Below the pieces are notes generated by a model. The model made no database searches and was not told where the DNA came from. It worked only from the letters and a program-made list of their open reading frames with translations. Source: Oscillospiraceae bacterium (GTDB lineage: Bacteria > Bacillota > Clostridia > Oscillospirales > Oscillospiraceae). Taken from it: a stretch of DNA of 6,904 nt. The stretch is from the NCBI GenBank assembly GCA_017936205.1, contig JAGBGB010000176.1:1-6904 (forward strand), read 5' to 3'. A program made the translations under genes and the position numbers. Shown here in pieces: positions 1-6,305 of the stretch (the first letter of the stretch is position 1; every line of letters starts with the position of its first letter).

Positions 1-811
1 CATGGTATTCATCACTGCCGGTATGGGCGGTGGTACCGGAACCGGCGCAGCCCCCATCATTGCAGATTTGGCTCATGAGGCAGGCATCCTGACCGTTGGT
101 GTGGTTACCCAGCCCTTCCGCTTCGAGGGTGCGAACCGCATGAAGCAGGCAGAGGCAGGCATTGCTGCTCTGACTGAGAAGGTTGACTCCCTGATCGTTA
201 TCCCCAATGACCGCCTGAAGTATGTCACCGATCAGAAGATCACCTTCGCCAATGCTTTCGGCATTGCTGATGATGTTCTGAAGCAGGCTGTTTCTTCCAT
301 CTCTGAGCTCGTTGGTTATTCTGAGCGCGTGATCATCAATCTGGACTTTGCCGATGTCTCCGCTGTTATGAAGAATGCAGGGCACGCTCACATGGGCGTT
401 GGTACCGCTGCCGGTAAGGAGAAGGCTGAGCAGGCTGCTATGATGGCTGTATCCAGCCCCCTGCTGGAGACCTCTATCAATGGTGCTACCGGTGTCCTGA
501 TCAACATCACCTGCTCCTCCGAGCTGGGTCTGGATGAGGTCGAGATCGCTGCCAATATTGTTATGGAAGCTGCAAACCCCGAGGCTAACATCATCTTCGG
601 TGCAACCTCCTCCAAGGACTTCGAGGACGAGATGCGTGTTACCGTCATCGCTACCGGCTTCGAAGAAACCAAGAAGAAGCCCGAGACCAACCGTGGCTTG
701 TTCTCTGCTGCCGCAGCCCAGAAGCCCGTAACCGCTTCTGAAGCTCCCCGTGCCAAGGTAGATGCAGATATCGACGATATCGACAAGATCTTTGACATCT
801 TCCGCAAGTAA
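1..811 (+). CDS. ftsZ: Cell division protein FtsZ, 3' part (5' end outside the window)
   Basis: FtsZ is the tubulin-like GTPase that polymerises at midcell into the Z-ring and recruits the division machinery. About 269 residues are visible. The tubulin signature GGGTGTG is at visible residues 9-15, and the T7 synergy loop NLDFADV at 113-119 supplies the catalytic aspartate to the neighbouring subunit. The C-terminal domain closes with VTVIATGF near 213-220, followed by a linker of about 35 residues rich in Ala, Lys and Pro and an acidic-then-basic tail ending IFDIFRK. The ATG at position 2 is an internal methionine: family members continue about 95-100 residues upstream, and the C at position 1 fits the last base of the usual preceding Asp codon. 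Two oddities are seen. The tail lacks the common IPxFLR motif, and the segment before the T7 loop reads YSERVII where most homologues have PGLI. Identity is certain; only the N-terminus is missing. Confidence 0.97.
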   Translation, partial: MVFITAGMGGGTGTGAAPIIADLAHEAGILTVGVVTQPFRFEGANRMKQAEAGIAALTEKVDSLIVIPNDRLKYVTDQKITFANAFGIADDVLKQAVSSISELVGYSERVIINLDFADVSAVMKNAGHAHMGVGTAAGKEKAEQAAMMAVSSPLLETSINGATGVLINITCSSELGLDEVEIAANIVMEAANPEANIIFGATSSKDFEDEMRVTVIATGFEETKKKPETNRGLFSAAAAQKPVTASEAPRAKVDADIDDIDKIFDIFRK

Positions 812-829
812 TCCAATTATATAAATTCA

Positions 830-871
830 GAGCTGTCTCTCATGATGAAACTCATGAAAGACAGCTCTTTT
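830..871 (+). terminator. Intrinsic terminator of ftsZ, possibly bidirectional
   Basis: A 9-bp perfect stem (830-838 with 859-867, GAGCTGTCT/AGACAGCTC) continues after one mismatch into a second 6-bp stem (TCATGA at 840-845 and 852-857) with a 6-nt loop. It is followed by TTTT at 868-871. It lies 18 bp after the ftsZ stop and 7 bp before the stop of the convergent lipoprotein gene. In the minus direction the stem is preceded by AAAA and followed by an AT-rich but interrupted stretch, so it could also stop that transcript, though less efficiently. Confidence 0.9.
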
Positions 872-878
872 CGTTGAT

Positions 879-1832
879 TTACTTTGCAATTTCTATGTCA
901 ATGTTGCCACTGTCGGTGTAGAGTCTGCAGGTGCCGCCATCGGTGTTGGGGACATTGATCCTGCCGGAGGAACTCTCTGCCACGAAGCGCATCTCGGACA
1001 GGACAGATCCCTTGATATTACCGCTGGAGCTTTCCAGCTGATAGGAGGCAGCATCACAGCGCAGCAGGGAGATGTTGCCACTGGCAGTTTCGCCCTTAAT
1101 TTCCTTCTCGGCAATGACATCCTCTAAGGTCAGGCTGCCGCTGGCGACTTCGGCATCCAGACCACGGCAGTGGGTGCCGATGACCTTGATTTTGCCGGAA
1201 GCGGCTTCCAGCTCAATATCTCCAGTAGCATCAAGTGTATTCAACGTAATGCTACCACTGGCGCAATCTACACTCAGATCCTCGCAAGACAGGTTGGAGA
1301 GCTGAATTTCACCGGAAGCGGCAGAGATCTCCAACTCCCCGGAGAAGGAGGCCCTGCAGTTGATGTCACCGCTGGCGCAGTCTATGGAACAATTACGGAA
1401 GGAAAGCTCCTGATCCATGGTGAAATTACCGCTGGCACTTTCCAATTCCAGATCGCAGCCTGCAGCAACTGCTTCCGGCAGGTAGATCGTAACCTCGGTG
1501 TGCTCAGAGGTCAGAGCGAGGATGTTGAAGAGCTCTGTGCGGCTGGGCTCCTCAATGACCAGCTTGCCTTCCCGGACGGAAACACTGTGGGGGTACTTCT
1601 CTCTTTCCTTGCAGACCACCTCTACAGAGCCGTCCTCAGAGGGGAGAATGCGGATGTTACATTCAGCACAGTCTACAGAGATTTCCGTGAAGCTATCGCT
1701 GATGCTATGTGTTTTGGTTACAATATTGCCTGCGCCCTCCGTAGTGCAGCCTGTGGTCATAAGCATGAGCCCAAGAAGCAGCAGTAGCATCAGTACAGAG
1801 CTGCCTATGGCTCTTCGAGTTCGGTTCTTCAT
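879..1832 (-). CDS. DUF4097-type beta-helix lipoprotein (putative adhesin family)
   Basis: This is a predicted cell-surface lipoprotein of 317 residues. The N-terminus is basic (KNRTRR), followed by a hydrophobic Leu/Met-rich stretch (13-25) and TTGC. Cys29 is therefore the likely lipidated residue, although Thr at -3 is a weak lipobox. After a less regular region (30-125) comes a ladder of SG-containing rungs starting at residue 134 and repeating every 19-20 residues to 309. Each rung has the form (A/S)SG-x-(I/L/F) followed by alternating polar and hydrophobic residues. This is the pattern of the DUF4097 family, thought to fold as a right-handed beta-helix; its biochemical role is not known. 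The start is supported by AAAGGAGG with 7 nt between AGGAGG and the ATG. The gene stands alone, convergent with ftsZ and divergent from the exporter operon, without the PadR and DUF1700 partners that often accompany the family. Besides Cys29 there are twelve further cysteines, many for an exported protein. Confidence 0.85.
   Translation of the reverse strand: MKNRTRRAIGSSVLMLLLLLGLMLMTTGCTTEGAGNIVTKTHSISDSFTEISVDCAECNIRILPSEDGSVEVVCKEREKYPHSVSVREGKLVIEEPSRTELFNILALTSEHTEVTIYLPEAVAAGCDLELESASGNFTMDQELSFRNCSIDCASGDINCRASFSGELEISAASGEIQLSNLSCEDLSVDCASGSITLNTLDATGDIELEAASGKIKVIGTHCRGLDAEVASGSLTLEDVIAEKEIKGETASGNISLLRCDAASYQLESSSGNIKGSVLSEMRFVAESSSGRINVPNTDGGTCRLYTDSGNIDIEIAK
906..1433 (-). repeat. 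Ten-rung SG repeat ladder inside the lipoprotein gene
   Basis: SG dipeptides occur at residues 134, 154, 173, 192, 212, 231, 251, 270, 289 and 308 of the encoded protein, a period of 19-20 residues (57-60 bp). Extra half-step SG or TG pairs sit at 164 and 203. At the DNA level this gives recurring imperfect copies of CCGCTGGC-like and CCACTGGC-like words on the plus strand. The rungs differ in sequence elsewhere, so this is an old structural repeat rather than a recent tandem duplication. Confidence 0.8.
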
Positions 1833-1839
1833 GTTTAAA

Positions 1840-1849
1840 TCCTCCTTTT
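1840..1849 (-). promoter_or_regulatory. Ribosome binding site of the lipoprotein gene
   Basis: Reading the minus strand, AAAAGGAGGA lies upstream of the ATG at 1832, with 7 nt between AGGAGG (1845-1840) and the start. It fixes the start of the lipoprotein and places the basic residues and hydrophobic stretch correctly for a signal peptide. Confidence 0.85.
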
Positions 1850-1890
1850 ATAAATGGTTGTCCTGTTGTAGTACAGACTTCTTTGGCTTT

Positions 1891-1919
1891 ACTGTACCAT
1901 AGAACCGATTCTCTGTCAA
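1891..1919 (-). promoter_or_regulatory. Sigma-A-type promoter of the lipoprotein gene with a dyad in the spacer
   Basis: On the minus strand a perfect TTGACA -35 box (1919-1914) is separated by 17 bp from TACAGT (1896-1891), a 4/6 match to the -10 consensus. Transcription would start near 1884, giving a leader of about 50 nt. The spacer contains an imperfect palindrome at 1901-1912 (AGAA-CCGA-TTCT on the plus strand), well placed for a repressor or for a MerR-like activator. No regulator gene is in the window. The promoter is read directly from the sequence; operator function is an inference. Confidence 0.75.
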
Positions 1920-1973
1920 GGGGGATTCTGTTTGTAAAAGAGAGGTATGGAGGTCTCTGTGAAAGATGCACTC

Positions 1974-2002
1974 TTGACGGCATTCCAAATAATGGCTATA
2001 AT
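1974..2002 (+). promoter_or_regulatory. Sigma-A-type promoter of the exporter operon
   Basis: TTGACG (1974-1979, 5/6 match) is separated by exactly 17 bp from a perfect TATAAT (1997-2002). Transcription would start near 2009, leaving a leader of only about 30 nt before the ATG at 2039. That leaves little room for a riboswitch or attenuator. The ribosome binding site AAGGA (2025-2029) lies 9 nt before the start. This promoter probably drives all four downstream genes, since no other promoter-like sequence was noticed between them. Confidence 0.82.
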
Positions 2003-2038
2003 GTTCTTAGAATGTTTTGGGAAGAAGGATTCTGATCA

Positions 2039-3763
2039 ATGCTGAAATATTTAAAGAAATACTGGTATTTTTGCCTGCTGGCACCCTTGTTTATGGTCGG
2101 TGAGGTTGCAATGGATCTGCTTCAGCCGGATCTCATGGCAAAGATCGTAGATGAGGGTGTTCTGAAAAGTGATATATCTTTGATCATAAGCGTTGGTATC
2201 CGCATGATCCTGACAGTTATGATCGGAGGCTTGTTCGGGATCCTGTGCGGTGTCTTCGCAAACCTTGCGGCACAGGGCTTCGGTAATGATCTGCGGAAGG
2301 ATCTGTTTTCCAAGATCATGCATCTGTCCTTCCAACAGACGGACAAAATCTCAGTAGGCTCCTTAGTGACCCGACTGACCAACGATGTGACTCAGGTGCA
2401 GAACATGGTTATGATGGCAGTGCGGGGCTTTGTGCGGAATACGGTAATGTTTGCAGGTGGTATTTTCATGCTGTATCGCCAGTCGCCTAAATTTGCACTG
2501 GTGGCAGCCTGCGGACTTCCCTTTGTAGTGGTCACGGTGACCTTCTTCCTGCGGAAGACGGCACCCCTGTTCAAGGTAGTGCAGAAGAAGCTGGACGGGG
2601 TCAACCAGATCATGCAGGAGAATATTGCCGGTGCCAGAGTGGTCAAGGCATATGTGAAGGAAGAATACGAGCTGGCACGCTTCGATCAGGGCAATGCGGA
2701 GCTGTGTGAGAAGAACCTGAAGGTGCAGAGCTTGCTGGCATTCATGAGCCCCTGTATGAACATCGTGCTGAATCTCTGTGTGGTAGCGGTGATCCTCATT
2801 GGAGGATACACTGCCCGAGAGGGTGGCAGTATTACTCCCGGCCATACCATGGCTGCCATTACATATCTTGCCCAGATCCTCCATGGTGTGACCTTCATGG
2901 CTAATATTTTCCAAATCTTCAGCCGAGCTAAGGCATCTGCGGAGCGGATCAATGAGGTTCTGGACAGTCCGAATGTGATCACGGACGGTGTCGGTGCGGA
3001 GGAGCAGGAAGTAAAGGGTGCGGTGGAATTCCGCAATGTGAGCTTTGCCTATCCGGGCAGCGAGGGACACTGTGTCTTGGAGGAGATCTCCTTCAAGATC
3101 CTGCCCGGGGAGACCTTTGCCATCATCGGCTCTACGGGAAGCGGAAAAAGCACGCTGGTGAATTTGATCCCGAGGTTCTATGATGTGACGGCTGGGGAGA
3201 TCCTGGTAGACGGCATCAATGTGAAGGATTACGAGCTTACAGCCCTACGAGATAAGATCGCCATCGTGCTCCAGAAGGCAGAGCTGTACTCCCGCAGCAT
3301 TGAAGAAAACATCCGCTGGGGCAAGAAGGATGCCGACCCCTGGGAGATCAAGAAGGCAGCTCAAATTGCCCATGCTGACGATTTCATCTGCGAGAAAAGC
3401 TACGGCTATTATACCCCTGTAACAGAGGGCGGTCACTCCCTCTCCGGTGGTCAGAAGCAGCGGATCTCTATTGCCAGAGCCATGCTGAAGGAGCATGATA
3501 TTCTGATTCTGGACGATTCCACCAGTGCCCTGGATCTGAAAACAGAGGCTGCCTTCCACAAGGCTCTGGGAGAACAGAGCGGAAAGGCAACAAGGATCAT
3601 GATCGCTCAACGAATCTCCTCTATTCAAGGCGCAGATCGGATCCTTGTATTGGATAATGGCAGGATTGCTGCCATTGGAACGCACAAGGAACTGCTAAAG
3701 CAATCAGAGATCTATCGGGATATCTATAACTCCCAGATGAAGGAAGGGAGTGAAGCAGAATGA
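2039..3763 (+). CDS. ABC exporter half-transporter A (degenerate Walker B/H-switch subunit)
   Basis: This 574-residue type IV (B-family) ABC half-exporter has an N-terminal six-helix membrane domain (about 1-305) and a C-terminal ATPase domain (about 325-565). Walker A GSTGSGKS is at 364-371, the Q-loop Gln at 412, the full signature LSGGQ at 468-472, Walker B ILILD at 488-492 and the D-loop SALD at 496-499. The catalytic Glu after Walker B is replaced by Asp493 and the H-switch His by Gln524 (AQRISSI), so this subunit's own Walker site should hydrolyse ATP poorly. Its intact LSGGQ completes the active site of the partner encoded next. This is the BmrC/TM287-like half of a heterodimeric exporter. 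Such pairs usually export hydrophobic drugs or other amphiphiles; the substrate here cannot be told. It is the first gene of the operon, and its stop overlaps an ATG of the next gene's presumed original start (ATGA, 3760-3763). Confidence 0.93.
   Translation: MLKYLKKYWYFCLLAPLFMVGEVAMDLLQPDLMAKIVDEGVLKSDISLIISVGIRMILTVMIGGLFGILCGVFANLAAQGFGNDLRKDLFSKIMHLSFQQTDKISVGSLVTRLTNDVTQVQNMVMMAVRGFVRNTVMFAGGIFMLYRQSPKFALVAACGLPFVVVTVTFFLRKTAPLFKVVQKKLDGVNQIMQENIAGARVVKAYVKEEYELARFDQGNAELCEKNLKVQSLLAFMSPCMNIVLNLCVVAVILIGGYTAREGGSITPGHTMAAITYLAQILHGVTFMANIFQIFSRAKASAERINEVLDSPNVITDGVGAEEQEVKGAVEFRNVSFAYPGSEGHCVLEEISFKILPGETFAIIGSTGSGKSTLVNLIPRFYDVTAGEILVDGINVKDYELTALRDKIAIVLQKAELYSRSIEENIRWGKKDADPWEIKKAAQIAHADDFICEKSYGYYTPVTEGGHSLSGGQKQRISIARAMLKEHDILILDDSTSALDLKTEAAFHKALGEQSGKATRIMIAQRISSIQGADRILVLDNGRIAAIGTHKELLKQSEIYRDIYNSQMKEGSEAE
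3739..3762 (+). promoter_or_regulatory. Ribosome binding site and coupled start for the original 5' end of exporter gene B
   Basis: AGGAAGGGAG lies about 10 nt before an ATG at 3760 whose last two bases overlap the TGA stop of exporter gene A, the classic ATGA arrangement for translational coupling. No comparable site precedes the ATG at 3876. This is the main reason to think that translation of the second exporter gene was built to begin here. Confidence 0.65.
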
Positions 3764-3900
3764 AAAAGGAACGATCCCTGCCTAAGGGCTTCGAGCATAC
3801 CCCGAAGGGAAGGAAAGTGTTTATAAAGCAGCTGCTGCAAAGAAAAGTACCACCGTTAATTTCCGTGGGCGGCCTATGGGAGGCATGGGTCAGACTGTAG
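3760..3900 (+). pseudogene. Displaced N-terminal fragment of exporter gene B (out of frame)
   Basis: A 46-codon reading frame begins at the well-spaced, coupled ATG and encodes MKKERSLPKGFEHTPKGR followed by about 28 residues, then TAG at 3898-3900. Basic, Gly/Pro-rich tails like this are usual before the first helix in this exporter class. The frame of the main protein is open back to 3786 and reads GRPMGGMGQTVEHAEHV around its first ATG, also typical of that tail. It contains no earlier start codon. The two frames join naturally if one base is added (or two removed) somewhere around 3800-3850, implying a 1-bp deletion or 2-bp insertion in this sequence. If so, the natural protein would be about 39 residues longer. 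Alternatives are a sequencing undercall or a genuine short coupled leader ORF. Confidence 0.5.
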
Positions 3901-5639
3901 AACACGCAGAGCATGTGGGCAGCACTCTGAAGCGACTGCTGCAATACTTTAAGAGGAGCAAGAGACTGCTGATTCTACTGCTGATTGCAGTGGTTTTCGT
4001 GACCTTGGCAGGCTTGGCGGCACCATCCCTGCAGGGAAGCGCCATTGATTCCATTAAGGATAAAGCATGGGATACCCTGCAGCTCTGCGCGACGGTGCTG
4101 TTGGGGGTTTATCTGGTCAATGTGCTGTCCACTTTGGCACAATCCCTCCTTGCGGCAAGGCTCAGCCAGAGTATTGTGAAGCAAATGCGACACGATCTGT
4201 TCCGAAAGATCGACCATCTGTCTCTGAAGTATCTGGACACCCATTCCAACGGTGATGTTATGAGCCGTATGACCAACGATGTGGAGAATGTATCTTCCAC
4301 CATTTCCCAGAGCTTGGGTTCTCTGGTGTCCGGTGTGCTGACCATTGTGGGAACGGTGACCATTATGGCGCTCTACTGCTGGCAGTTGACTCTGATCACT
4401 ATGGTGACGGTGATCCTCACAGTGATCGTCACCAAGAAAATGTCTGCAGCCATGCGGAGGGTCTACCGTAAACGATCGGCTGTTCTGGGGCAGCTCAATG
4501 GTCACTCTGAGGAAATGATCACAGGCTACAAGTCCATTGTGGCATACAACAAGCAGCAGGATGTGATCGAGGAATTCTGCAAGACCTCTGACCAGCTCCG
4601 TCAAGTGGGAACTAAGGCGGAGATCTTAGGTGGCTCTATGGGACCCATCATGAACTGCATTTCTAACATCAGCTTCGTGATCGTGGCAGCCTTCGGTGGG
4701 TTCTTCGCCTACGAGGGTCTGATCACCATCGGTACGGTTTCTGCTTTTATTATCTATGCCAAGCAGTTTTCGAGACCCATAAATGAGATCGCCCAGCTTT
4801 ACGGCACCATTCAGACCGCCATTGCAGGCGCAGAGCGTGTCTTCACTCTGTTGGATGAACCGGACGAGGACAACAGCGGAGACCAGAAGCCGGAGCCCAT
4901 TAGCGGAAAAATCTCCTTCCGCAATGTGGACTTCTCCTATGTGCCGGGGAAACAGGTGCTCCATGACTTCAATCTGGATGTGGAGCCGGGGCAGAAGATC
5001 GCTCTGGTAGGCTCCACAGGCAGTGGGAAAACCACTGTGGTCAACCTGCTTATGCGCTTCTATCCTGTGGACAGTGGGGAGATCTTAGTAGATGGGGTGA
5101 ATATTCAGGACATAGATCGGGACTTTCTGCGGAATAATATTGCCATCGTCCTGCAGGATACGGTGCTGTTCTCCAACACTATCGAGAATAATATTAAATA
5201 TGCACATCTGGATGCTTCCGAGGAGGCTGTACGGGAAGCTGCGAAAATGAGCCATATCCACCGCTACATCGAAGGGCAACCGGAGCAATACCGGACCTTC
5301 CTGAAGCAGGCGGGAGCCAAGCTGTCCCATGGGCAGCGGCAGCTTATGTCCATTGCCAGAGCCATTTTGGCAGATCCAAAGATCCTGATTTTGGATGAAG
5401 CTACCTCCTCCGTGGATACCAGAACGGAGAAGAATATTCAGGATGCTATGGTCAAGCTTATGGATCGCCGCACCAGCCTGATCATTGCCCACCGACTTTC
5501 TACCATTCGGGATGCGGACAAGATCGTAGTTATGGATCAAGGAAGCGTGGTGGAGATCGGCAACCACGAGGAGCTTCTTGCCAAACAAGGGAAGTATTAT
5601 GAGCTGTATATGACACAGTTTGCCGGGATTAAGACATAA
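3876..5639 (+). CDS. ABC exporter half-transporter B (catalytic Walker subunit, degenerate signature)
   Basis: This 587-residue partner of half-transporter A has a short soluble tail, six membrane helices (about 30-310) and an ATPase domain (about 345-580). Walker A GSTGSGKT is at 379-386, the Q-loop Gln at 427, and Walker B with catalytic Glu ILILDE at 503-508. The D-loop is SSVD (511-514) and the H-switch His is at 539. The signature is LSHGQ (483-487) instead of LSGGQ, and the usual acidic segment before it is altered (LKQAGAK). Walker sites here are therefore intact while the signature is weakened, exactly complementary to A. The heterodimer should have one active and one degenerate ATP site, as in BmrCD, LmrCD and TM287/288. 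ATG 3876 is the first possible start in this frame but lacks a good ribosome binding site, so the true start is uncertain. The membrane and ATPase domains are complete, so the protein should work if expressed. Confidence 0.9.
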   Translation: MGGMGQTVEHAEHVGSTLKRLLQYFKRSKRLLILLLIAVVFVTLAGLAAPSLQGSAIDSIKDKAWDTLQLCATVLLGVYLVNVLSTLAQSLLAARLSQSIVKQMRHDLFRKIDHLSLKYLDTHSNGDVMSRMTNDVENVSSTISQSLGSLVSGVLTIVGTVTIMALYCWQLTLITMVTVILTVIVTKKMSAAMRRVYRKRSAVLGQLNGHSEEMITGYKSIVAYNKQQDVIEEFCKTSDQLRQVGTKAEILGGSMGPIMNCISNISFVIVAAFGGFFAYEGLITIGTVSAFIIYAKQFSRPINEIAQLYGTIQTAIAGAERVFTLLDEPDEDNSGDQKPEPISGKISFRNVDFSYVPGKQVLHDFNLDVEPGQKIALVGSTGSGKTTVVNLLMRFYPVDSGEILVDGVNIQDIDRDFLRNNIAIVLQDTVLFSNTIENNIKYAHLDASEEAVREAAKMSHIHRYIEGQPEQYRTFLKQAGAKLSHGQRQLMSIARAILADPKILILDEATSSVDTRTEKNIQDAMVKLMDRRTSLIIAHRLSTIRDADKIVVMDQGSVVEIGNHEELLAKQGKYYELYMTQFAGIKT

Positions 5640-5643
5640 GGAG
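5638..5643 (+). promoter_or_regulatory. Ribosome binding site of the glycosylase gene, overlapping the exporter stop codon
   Basis: AAGGAG shares its first two bases with the TAA of exporter gene B and ends 5 nt before the ATG at 5649. It supports that start and tight translational linkage of the glycosylase to the exporter. Confidence 0.8.
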
Positions 5644-5648
5644 TTTCT

Positions 5649-6305
5649 ATGGAATACCAACAGAAAAAGTGTTATTGCGATTGGGCACGGGGAAGTGCTC
5701 TTTTGCAGGACTACCATGACAAGGAGTGGGGAGTCCCTGCTCGGGATGACAGGGGACAGTTTGAGCATCTGATGTTGGAGTCTCTGCAGTGCGGATTGTC
5801 TTGGGCTCTGATCCTTAAAAAACGAGAGATCATCCGCAGCTGCTTCGAAAACTTCGACTATGAAAGGATCGCTTGCTACACGGAGGCAGATGTGGAGCGT
5901 ATTGCCAATACAGAAGGTATGCTGCGCTCCGTCCCCAAAATCAGAGCAGTGATCCATAATGCGAAATGCTTTCTTGAGATCCGCCGTGAGTTCGGATCCT
6001 TTACGGACTATATCTGGGGATTCGCAGGAGGAAAAACCATCCTCTATTACGGACATGAGGAAGGGAAGATCCCTGTCAGCAACGGCTTATCCGAGAGGAT
6101 CGCCAAGGATCTGAAGAAGCGTGGCTTCCGATATGTGGGAGGTATTACGGTCTACTCCCACCTCCAAGCCTGTGGCATTATCAACGATCATGACAAAGAC
6201 TGCCCCTGCTATGGAAGGATCAATAGAATATACCCCACTGTAGAGATGGAAAACGATGGGGAAGTAAAGACTACGGATTACAGACAGGAGGATCAAATAT
6301 GCTGA
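5649..6305 (+). CDS. tag: DNA-3-methyladenine glycosylase I
   Basis: The enzyme removes 3-methyladenine from alkylated DNA by cleaving the N-glycosidic bond, starting base excision repair in the cytoplasm. The 218 residues show the Tag hallmarks: CDWA near the N-terminus, YHDKEWGVP (22-30), LESLQCGLSW (43-52) and LKKRGF..VGGITVY..LQACGIINDH (155-181). The zinc site of E. coli Tag (Cys4, His17, His175, Cys179) maps onto Cys10, His23, His181 and Cys185 with matching spacing within each pair. The Glu38 equivalent is Glu44, and the aromatic pocket residues map to Trp12, Tyr22 and Trp52. The length is slightly above the usual 185-195 because of a charged tail of about 30 residues. The start has its own ribosome binding site 5 nt upstream. 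The gene follows the exporter by 9 bp and overlaps the next gene by 7 bp, so it is co-transcribed with both. Confidence 0.95.
   Translation: MEYQQKKCYCDWARGSALLQDYHDKEWGVPARDDRGQFEHLMLESLQCGLSWALILKKREIIRSCFENFDYERIACYTEADVERIANTEGMLRSVPKIRAVIHNAKCFLEIRREFGSFTDYIWGFAGGKTILYYGHEEGKIPVSNGLSERIAKDLKKRGFRYVGGITVYSHLQACGIINDHDKDCPCYGRINRIYPTVEMENDGEVKTTDYRQEDQIC
6286..6291 (+). promoter_or_regulatory. Ribosome binding site of the ArsC/Spx-like gene inside the end of tag
   Basis: A perfect AGGAGG lies 7 nt before the ATG at 6299, within the last codons of the glycosylase gene. It fixes the start of the small downstream gene and the 7-bp overlap between the two. Confidence 0.85.

Noticed and set aside
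1170..1787. 205-codon plus-strand reading frame opposite the lipoprotein gene
   Set aside because: It is antisense to a well-supported lipoprotein gene with promoter, ribosome binding site and signal peptide; its product shows no recognisable domain.
2003..2038. Riboswitch or leader attenuator before the exporter
   Set aside because: The predicted leader is only about 30 nt and shows no stable structure.
3800..3850. Programmed -1 frameshifting joining the 3760 frame to the exporter B frame
   Set aside because: No X-XXY-YYZ slippery heptamer in the required phase was found and no strong downstream stem was noticed; an indel or sequencing error is simpler.
2363..4604. Several long minus-strand frames (for example 2363-3070 and 3975-4604)
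   Set aside because: They lie opposite conserved ABC exporter sequence, are rich in His, Gln and Cys as reverse frames often are, and show no domain.
5085..6056. 323-codon minus-strand reading frame across the exporter B and tag genes
   Set aside because: It spans two unrelated conserved genes on the opposite strand and its product has no recognisable motifs, so it is a shadow frame.
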